Assembly (NCBI GenBank): GCA_020634755.1
Contig: JACKBC010000005.1
Coordinates: forward strand, 124,001 to 188,000
Source: Caldilineaceae bacterium
GTDB lineage: Bacteria; Chloroflexota; Anaerolineae; Caldilineales; Caldilineaceae
Direction of reading: 5' to 3'
Length of the DNA stretch: 64,000 bases
Positions 58,635 to 64,000 of this stretch are shown piece by piece. How positions within the stretch are numbered: position 1 is the first letter of the stretch; each line of letters starts with the position of its first letter. The notes below the pieces were generated by a model. That model saw only the letters and a program-made list of their open reading frames with translations, was not told the DNA's origin and made no database searches. Made by a program: the position numbers and the translations under genes.

Positions 58635-59666
58635 TTATCCCACCACCAAATGTACTTTTACCGAACCCATTTCCTTATCCGCCGCCACTTGAAACGCTTC
58701 GGTCACATCGTCGAGCGGGAAGCGGTGGGTGACGATTTTGGTAATGTCCACTTTGCCGCTGTCGATCAGATCAATGGCGGCCTGGAAGTCGGTCTCCATG
58801 CCGCTAAAGCCGTAGCAATTGGAGCCGGTCACGGTGGCTTCGGACCAGACGAGACGCGCCAGATCCACTTCCAGCGGTTTGTGATAGCCGGCCACCAGCA
58901 CCACGCGTCCCCGCTTGCGTACCGTGGCCAGCGCTTCATTAAAGTTGGCCGCACCGCCTACGGTCTCGATGACCACATCTACGCCCAAATTGTCGGTTAA
59001 TTCATTGACCACGTCGCGCACATCCGCCCGCGTCACGTCCACTACGTGGTCGGCGCCCAGCGCTTGCGCCATTTCAACCTGCTGCGGATACTTGGCCGTA
59101 ATCAGCGTCTCGCGCACGCCGATGGCCTTGGCCACGGCCAGGCAGAGCAGCCCAATGGTGCCGCCGCCGATAACCAATACGCGGTCGGCATAGGTAGCCT
59201 GGGCTTGCGCCAGCGCACGCACGCCTACGGCCAGCGGCTCCACCAGCGCCCCTTCTTCGTCGCTCATGCTGGCGGGAATTTTAAAGAGACCCGAGGCGTG
59301 GGCCGTCGTGTATTCGGCAAAACCGCCGTGCTGTTCATGGGAGACGCCCTTGCGCTGCAAGCATTGGTTGTAGTGGCCCGTGCGGCAATAGAGACATTCG
59401 CCACAGTGTGAAAAGCATTCGATGACCACGCGCTCACCTGGCTGCACATTGGTCACGCCTGTGCCCACCGCGGTGACGACGCCACACGTTTCGTGACCGT
59501 GGGCAAAGGTATGCGACTGGTTCCAGTGCCCATAATAAGAATGCAGATCGCTGCCGCAGATGCCCGCCTGCCGCACCTGCACCTCCACATAGCCCGCCGG
59601 GGGCGACGTGCGCTTCACCTCCGCCAACGCAATCTTGCCCACATCGCTAAAAAGTGCCGCCTTCAT
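58635..59666 (-). CDS. Zinc-dependent alcohol/polyol dehydrogenase (MDR family)
   Basis: 343-aa medium-chain dehydrogenase. AGICGSDLHSYYGHW and FAHGHETCGVV hold the catalytic-zinc Cys and His-Glu ligands. CFSHCGECLYCRTGHYNQC has the four cysteines of the structural zinc site. VLVIGGGTIGLLCLAVAKAIG is the NAD-binding Rossmann motif. It resembles sorbitol dehydrogenase, threonine dehydrogenase and galactitol-1-phosphate dehydrogenase; the substrate cannot be chosen. Located next to sugar-acid catabolism genes but on the opposite strand. Confidence 0.92.
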   Translation of the reverse strand: MKAALFSDVGKIALAEVKRTSPPAGYVEVQVRQAGICGSDLHSYYGHWNQSHTFAHGHETCGVVTAVGTGVTNVQPGERVVIECFSHCGECLYCRTGHYNQCLQRKGVSHEQHGGFAEYTTAHASGLFKIPASMSDEEGALVEPLAVGVRALAQAQATYADRVLVIGGGTIGLLCLAVAKAIGVRETLITAKYPQQVEMAQALGADHVVDVTRADVRDVVNELTDNLGVDVVIETVGGAANFNEALATVRKRGRVVLVAGYHKPLEVDLARLVWSEATVTGSNCYGFSGMETDFQAAIDLIDSGKVDITKIVTHRFPLDDVTEAFQVAADKEMGSVKVHLVVG

Positions 59667-59945
59667 TGGTTGATTCCTCCTTGGAAGTAAGATAAAATGA
59701 TTGAGGTCACTGCGGAAAATAACTTACGTCGGTCAGTTCTGTTGCGTATTGCGTTTACCGGTCAAGTATATTTCCTGATGGCGTAGTTATTTCATTCAGG
59801 CCATTGCTAGAAGATAAATCCGCCAGTGGCTGAGGCCACTTCTCAATATTAGCCACGGATTCCATCCGATCATGCGGGGGATTTTAATATTTGCAATGGC
59901 CTAAGATGGCCCGATTTCGCCCAAGCACAACCTAGAGGAGAATTT
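59667..59945. other. Intergenic region with an inverted-repeat segment
   Basis: AGGCCATTGC at about 59798 and its complement GCAATGGCCT at about 59893-59902 bound a ~105-bp segment whose left half (AAGATAAATCCGCCAGTGGC) faintly resembles the family III repeat. No gene. The ribosome site AGAGGAG precedes the ggt start. Confidence 0.45.
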
Positions 59946-61646
59946 ATGCCCGGCTCATCCGCGTGGCGCACGCGCGCTCATACCCATTTTACCACAGAAA
60001 AGACGTCGGCCAGCGGCACGCGCGGCGTTGTAGTCACCAATCATCCGCTGGGCAGTGCTGCCGGCGCCGAAATGCTGGCGCTGGGCGGCAATGCCATTGA
60101 CGCCGCTGTGGCCGCGCTCTTTGCCCTGAACGTGGTCGAACCCATGATGGTGGGCCTCTTTGGCGCCGGCTGGACCAATATCCGTTTGGCCGATGGCCGC
60201 GCCATTATTCTCGATAACTATGCGACCGCACCGCAAGCGGCAACCCCTGATTTATATCGGCCCATTGCGGACACCTGGCCCAACTACATGGAGACCGATG
60301 GTCGCGAAAATACCGTGGGCTATCGCGCCGTGGGCGCGCCGGGCACGCTCAAAGCCTGGTGTGAACTGGTGGCCCAGTGGGGCAAGTTGGATCTGGAAAC
60401 GGTGTTGCAACCGGCCATTCGTCACGCCAAGCGTGGCTTTCAGGCCAGTGGTTATCTGTGTGAACTCATTGCCACTGCGCAGGCGGATCTGGCGCGCTTT
60501 CCCGCTTCGGCCAGCGTTTTTCTGCCCGAGGGCCAGCCGCCCCGGCCTGGCGATCTGATTGTGCAGGCCGACCTGGCCGAATCACTCACTGCCATTGCGC
60601 AAGCCGGACCGGAGCTGCTTTACGGCGGGGCGCTGGGTCAGACTATTATCGACGACATGCAGCGCAACGGCGGTATTCTAAGCATGGACGATTTGCGCGC
60701 CTACGCGACGCTGCGCCGCGACCCGCTGACGGCGTCTTACCGCGGCTACGATGTGACCGTGCCGGCGCCGCCGTGTGCGGGCGGCGTGCATCTGCTGCAA
60801 ATCCTGCGCATTTTGGAAGGGTACAATGTGGCCGAACTGGGCTACGGTACCGCCGATATGATTCACCTGCTGGCCGAATGTTTCAAGATCGCCTTTGCCG
60901 ATCGCGCCGCCTATTTGGGCGATCCGGCCCAGGTGACGGCGCCGATTGAGTGGCTTATCTCTGCCGATTATGCGGATGAGCGTCGCCGCCAAATTGATAT
61001 GCAGCATGGCCAAGCGCACGGCTCGGGTACGCCGCCGAGTACCGAATCCTCCAACACCACCCACGTTACCGTGGCCGATGGCGACGGCAACATTGCCTGC
61101 ATGACGCAAACCATCAACAGCGGCTTTGGCAGCAAAGTCATGGTTCCCGGCACGGGCATTCTGCTCAACAATACCATGGCGCTCTTTGACCCGCACCCCG
61201 GCCAACCCAATTCGGTGCAGGGCGGTCGCCGTATGACCAGCAGCATGTGCCCCACCATCATCACGCGCCATGGTCAGCCTTTTCTGGCTTTGGGCACACC
61301 GGGCGGCGTGCGCATCTTCCCCAGCGTGCTGCAAGCTATTACCAATGTCATCGACCACGGCATGTCGCTGCAAGCGGCGGTGGAAGCGCCGCGCGTCTGG
61401 ACGCAGGGCCAGGAGTTGGAAGTCGAAGCCGGCATTCCCCAAGCGGTGCGCACGACCCTGGCCGAACGCGGCCATCGCGTGGTGGAGGTCAACACGGTGG
61501 CCGGCGGCATGAACGGCGTGCTTTTTGATGTGGAGACCGCCGTTATGACCGGCGCTGCCTGCTGGCGCGCCGACGGCACACCCATTGCGCTTGCCGGCGG
61601 ACCGGCGCGCCCCGGCATTCGCTTCCGCCCCGCGGTGGTGGATTAG
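59946..61646 (+). CDS. Gamma-glutamyltransferase family protein
   Basis: 566-aa N-terminal-nucleophile hydrolase. The pro-enzyme cleaves before the catalytic threonine in SSNTTHVTVADGDGNIACMT, where the second Thr of NTTH is the nucleophile. GLFGAGWTNIRL, GYRAVGAPGTLKAW and SSMCPTIITRHGQPFLALGTPGG are family motifs. No signal peptide, so it is predicted to be cytoplasmic, unlike E. coli Ggt. Start at 59946 with AGAGGAG just upstream. Members cleave glutathione and gamma-glutamyl amides, cephalosporins or related amides. A tandem repeat separates it from the following oxidoreductase gene. Confidence 0.93.
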   Translation: MPGSSAWRTRAHTHFTTEKTSASGTRGVVVTNHPLGSAAGAEMLALGGNAIDAAVAALFALNVVEPMMVGLFGAGWTNIRLADGRAIILDNYATAPQAATPDLYRPIADTWPNYMETDGRENTVGYRAVGAPGTLKAWCELVAQWGKLDLETVLQPAIRHAKRGFQASGYLCELIATAQADLARFPASASVFLPEGQPPRPGDLIVQADLAESLTAIAQAGPELLYGGALGQTIIDDMQRNGGILSMDDLRAYATLRRDPLTASYRGYDVTVPAPPCAGGVHLLQILRILEGYNVAELGYGTADMIHLLAECFKIAFADRAAYLGDPAQVTAPIEWLISADYADERRRQIDMQHGQAHGSGTPPSTESSNTTHVTVADGDGNIACMTQTINSGFGSKVMVPGTGILLNNTMALFDPHPGQPNSVQGGRRMTSSMCPTIITRHGQPFLALGTPGGVRIFPSVLQAITNVIDHGMSLQAAVEAPRVWTQGQELEVEAGIPQAVRTTLAERGHRVVEVNTVAGGMNGVLFDVETAVMTGAACWRADGTPIALAGGPARPGIRFRPAVVD

Positions 61647-61690
61647 CCGGCCAACTTGTCAGCGTTCAGCTAATCAACCGTCAGTCACCC

Positions 61691-61778
61691 AGCTGACCGG
61701 CTGAAATGCTGACCAGCTGAAATGCTGACCAGCTGAAATGCTGAAATGCTGACCAGCTGAAATGCTGAAACGCTGACA
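61691..61778. repeat. 16-bp tandem repeat with 8-bp sub-units
   Basis: CTGACCAGCTGAAATG repeats about four times, with additional CTGAAATG half units. It lies 45-130 bases after the ggt stop and about 20 bases before the next start. The AGCTGA units give many small self-complementary pairs (CAGCTG). Confidence 0.85.
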
Positions 61779-61798
61779 CCTAACACAGGAGATCACAC

Positions 61799-62791
61799 AT
61801 GTCGCTTAAAATTGCCGTGGTGGGCACGGGCAAAGTGGCCGCCAATTATCTGACTGCTATGGCCAAAAATGATGATGTGGCGCTCAGCTACTACAACCGC
61901 ACGCGCGCCAAGGCCGAGGCCACGGCAGCCCAATTTGGTGGGCGCGTGGCCGATTCGCTGGCTGATTTGCTGGCCGACGATCCTGACGGCGTGTTGGTGT
62001 TGACTGCCGAGACCGTGCGCTATCAGATTGCGCAAGAGCTATTGGCGCTGGGACCGCGCCGCCTCTTTTTTGAAAAACCGCTGGTGGCGCAGCGGGGCCA
62101 GGCCGACGTGACCGAGGATGATTTTGCCAAAGGGCGCGAATTGTTGAATAGCGCCCACGCGGCCGGGGTTGAAACGGCCATGGTCTTTAACTATCGCTTC
62201 TTTGCGCAAACGCAAAAGGCGCGGGCGCTGATTGCCGAATATGATTTGGGGCGTCCGGTCCATTTTACGGCGCTGGTGCATTACGCCTGCTGGAGTCACT
62301 GCATTGACCTGCTGCTCTGGTTTATGGGCGAGGCTGCAACCATTACGGCGCTGGAAAGTGCAGAAGCGGGACCGTGCATGGGCAGCGAAAATGTGCGCAA
62401 CGTCACCGCCGCCGTGCAAATGGCCAATGGCGCTGGCGGCGCGATTATTGGCACCTGCGCCATGGATTTCAATTTGCCACTCTATGAGCTGACGCTCTGC
62501 TTTGAACGCGGCCGCATCTCCATGCGTGATTTGGATGGCGACCTGGAGTTTATTGACTACGGCCGCGGCCGCCATGAAGTGCACGCCCTTAGCCGCAACG
62601 TATCGCGTTGGGACCAATATCGGGCCTCGTTTGGCAAGTCGATCAACGCCTATTTGGAGAGCCTGCGCCAAGGCGGACCGCCGCCCGTGCCGGGCATGGC
62701 GGGTCTGCAAGAGCTGCAATTTGAGGCCGCGCTCAAACGGTCCATTGCGCAGGGGCGACCGGTGGATGTGGCAAGAGAATTTGCGGTCTAA
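61799..62791 (+). CDS. Gfo/Idh/MocA-family oxidoreductase
   Basis: 330-aa dehydrogenase-like protein. IAVVGTGKVAANYLTAM is the nucleotide-binding motif and FFEKPLVAQRG carries the catalytic EKP lysine, so unlike the paralogue at 42677 it is expected to be active. HYACWSHCIDLLLWFMGE is the conserved C-terminal substrate-site helix. AGGAGA precedes the ATG. Followed 48 bases later by uxuA, so probably an operon for sugar-acid metabolism; the substrate is unknown. Confidence 0.9.
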   Translation: MSLKIAVVGTGKVAANYLTAMAKNDDVALSYYNRTRAKAEATAAQFGGRVADSLADLLADDPDGVLVLTAETVRYQIAQELLALGPRRLFFEKPLVAQRGQADVTEDDFAKGRELLNSAHAAGVETAMVFNYRFFAQTQKARALIAEYDLGRPVHFTALVHYACWSHCIDLLLWFMGEAATITALESAEAGPCMGSENVRNVTAAVQMANGAGGAIIGTCAMDFNLPLYELTLCFERGRISMRDLDGDLEFIDYGRGRHEVHALSRNVSRWDQYRASFGKSINAYLESLRQGGPPPVPGMAGLQELQFEAALKRSIAQGRPVDVAREFAV

Positions 62792-62839
62792 TCTGATTTT
62801 TGATAATTATGATTCAATCACTTCTGCAAAGGAGCATGT

Positions 62840-63919
62840 ATGAAACTTGGCCTTGGCCTTTATCGGGATCTGCTGACCCCGGAGAATTTGCGTTTTGCCA
62901 AGCAGGCCGGCTGCACCCATATTGTGGCGCATCTGCCCGGCCACTTTACGCGTGGCGATAAAATCATCACCTCGGACAATGCCGAGGCCGGTTTTGGGGT
63001 CTCTGAGGCTGATGATCCGATTTGGTCGTATGAGGGACTGGCTGACCTGAAAGCGTTGGTCAACAGCGAGGGGCTGGAGCTAGAGGCACTGGAAAATTTT
63101 GCCCCGGCACACTGGTATGATGTGCTGCTGGATGGTCCGCAACGCGACGCCCAGATGAGCCACATTAAAGAGATCGTGCGCACGCTGGGGCGCGTAGGCA
63201 TCCCCACCATGGGCTACTGCTTTACGCTGGCCGGCGTGTATGGACGCACCGAAGGCGAATTTGCGCGCGGCGGCGCTCGCTCGGTTGGCTTTACCAGCCC
63301 GGTGGAAAAGCCCATTCGCGGCGGCATGGTCTGGAACATGGTGTATGATGTGGAGCGCTTTAACCGCGCCGCACCGGGCGATGTAGTGGCGCCGGTCTCT
63401 TCCGCGGAAATCTGGCGGCGACTGGAGGGCTTTTTGGACGAGATGATTCCGGTGGCCGAAGAGGCGGGCGTCAAGCTGGCCTTTCACCCGGATGACCCGC
63501 CGCTGCCGGTGCTGCGCAACACGGCGCGTCTGGTGACCAGCGGCGACCATTTTCAACAGGTGTTGGACCTAAAGCCCAGCCCGGTCAATACCGTTGAGTT
63601 TTGCGTGGGCACCATTTCGGAGATGCCGGGCACCGACGTGTATGAGACGGTGGCGCGCTACAGCCGCGGGGGTAAGCTGGCCTATGTGCATCTGCGCAAT
63701 GTTCACGGCAAAGCGCCCGCTTATCACGAAACGTTTGTGGATGATGGTGACACCGATATGATCGAGGTGATTCGCATTCTGCACCGCAACGGTTTCGACG
63801 GCGTACTCATTCCCGACCACACGCCCATTTTGGAATGCGCCGCGCCCTGGCACGCCGGCATGGCCCATGCGTTGGGCTGGATGCGAGCGGTCATGACAAT
63901 GGTGGAACGCGCCCAGTGA
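62840..63919 (+). CDS. uxuA: Mannonate dehydratase
   Basis: 359-aa TIM-barrel enzyme dehydrating D-mannonate to 2-keto-3-deoxygluconate in glucuronate catabolism. MGYCFTLAGVYGRTEG, KLAFHPDDPPLPVLRNTARL (the HPDDPP metal-binding signature), NTVEFCVGTISEM, YVHLRNVHG and FDGVLIPDHTP are UxuA motifs supplying His, Cys and Asp ligands. It is shorter than E. coli UxuA (394 aa), as are many bacterial relatives. AAAGGAG lies before the ATG. The stop overlaps the next GTG by four bases. Other pathway genes (uxaC, kdgK) are not in the window. Confidence 0.93.
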   Translation: MKLGLGLYRDLLTPENLRFAKQAGCTHIVAHLPGHFTRGDKIITSDNAEAGFGVSEADDPIWSYEGLADLKALVNSEGLELEALENFAPAHWYDVLLDGPQRDAQMSHIKEIVRTLGRVGIPTMGYCFTLAGVYGRTEGEFARGGARSVGFTSPVEKPIRGGMVWNMVYDVERFNRAAPGDVVAPVSSAEIWRRLEGFLDEMIPVAEEAGVKLAFHPDDPPLPVLRNTARLVTSGDHFQQVLDLKPSPVNTVEFCVGTISEMPGTDVYETVARYSRGGKLAYVHLRNVHGKAPAYHETFVDDGDTDMIEVIRILHRNGFDGVLIPDHTPILECAAPWHAGMAHALGWMRAVMTMVERAQ

Positions 63920-64000
63920 GCCCACAATTGCGAACCGAACGGCTGGTGCTGCGACCGCTAACCCTGGACGATGCGCCGGCGCTCCATCAGGTTTATGGCG
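63916..64000 (+). CDS. GNAT-family N-acetyltransferase, N-terminal fragment
   Basis: The first 28 codons of a gene cut by the window end. From a GTG at 63916, overlapping the uxuA stop (GTGA), it reads LRTERLVLRPLTLDDAPALH. This is the characteristic start of RimJ/RimL-type GNAT acetyltransferases (T-x-RLxLRPxxxxDA). The substrate is unknown. Confidence 0.75.
   Translation, partial: MSPQLRTERLVLRPLTLDDAPALHQVYG

Noticed and set aside
61691..61778. Possible CRISPR-like array
   Set aside because: Units are 16 bp in direct contact with no spacers, so it is a simple tandem repeat; no cas genes are present.
1..64000. tRNA, rRNA, riboswitch or integrase genes
   Set aside because: None recognised by reading for T-loop, conserved rRNA or integrase motifs; a covariance-model scan would be decisive and was not possible.

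Overview
The window looks like a chromosomal segment of a GC-rich (roughly 55-60% by eye), heterotrophic bacterium, most plausibly a Chloroflexota member of the Anaerolineae/Caldilineae type. That assignment is inference from gene repertoire only: CUT1 sugar transporters without a local ATPase, many very large exported TPR/VWA/peptidase proteins, bactofilin, STAND ATPases and TumE-like toxin-antitoxin pairs. No rRNA, tRNA, CRISPR array, integrase or transposase gene was found.

Layout. (1) 0-8.3 kb: a minus-strand glycerol/dihydroxyacetone locus, dhaK-dhaL-glpK-dhaM-ptsH-ptsI followed by a PanE-like reductase. EI and HPr are encoded next to DhaM and no sugar EII is present, so the phosphorelay appears dedicated to dihydroxyacetone phosphorylation. 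(2) 8.3-13.7 kb: housekeeping genes (rdgB, a PRPP synthetase with an unusual PRPP loop, bactofilin, plsY, radA, an OmpR-type response regulator). (3) 13.7-25.2 kb: a CUT1 sugar ABC transporter (binding protein and two permeases), an esterase, a 1188-residue clan GH-A-like protein with repeated beta-sandwich domains, a serine-hydrolase (SxxK) protein and a terpenoid-cyclase-like toroid protein. (4) 25.3-32.5 kb: oxidative-stress and iron genes (Fur/PerR-type regulator, katG, double thioredoxin-fold protein, DUF2202 lipoprotein, ferritin-like protein, PRC-barrel-like protein, CRP/FNR regulator). (5) 32.5-43.7 kb: a DUF3604 protein, a secreted protein of unknown function, a STAND ATPase convergent with a TIR protein, a TumE-like toxin-antitoxin pair, an S10 carboxypeptidase and a Gfo/Idh/MocA oxidoreductase. 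(6) 43.9-56.4 kb: three exported giants on the minus strand (C13 legumain-like peptidase with a 300-residue internal duplication; HExxH plus VWA protein; 14-TPR protein). (7) 56.8-64 kb: glucokinase, a second TumE-like pair, a zinc alcohol dehydrogenase, gamma-glutamyltransferase, an oxidoreductase, mannonate dehydratase and the start of a GNAT acetyltransferase.

The most unusual content is in the repeats. Four copies of an exactly 85-bp imperfect-palindromic element with 8-bp target-site-like duplications lie at 5.9, 25.3, 28.1 and 30.2 kb. Because 85+8=93 is a multiple of three and the element is open in at least one frame, an insertion can be read through; the 30.2-kb copy is inserted in frame just ahead of the hydrophobic core of a lipoprotein signal peptide. 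A second family (two 156-bp copies with 8-bp duplications), a third (three ~60-bp copies), a shared pair of 21-bp-spaced AATGCCTC repeats upstream of two distant genes, and several 14-17-bp tandem repeats that overlap or abut stop codons are also present.
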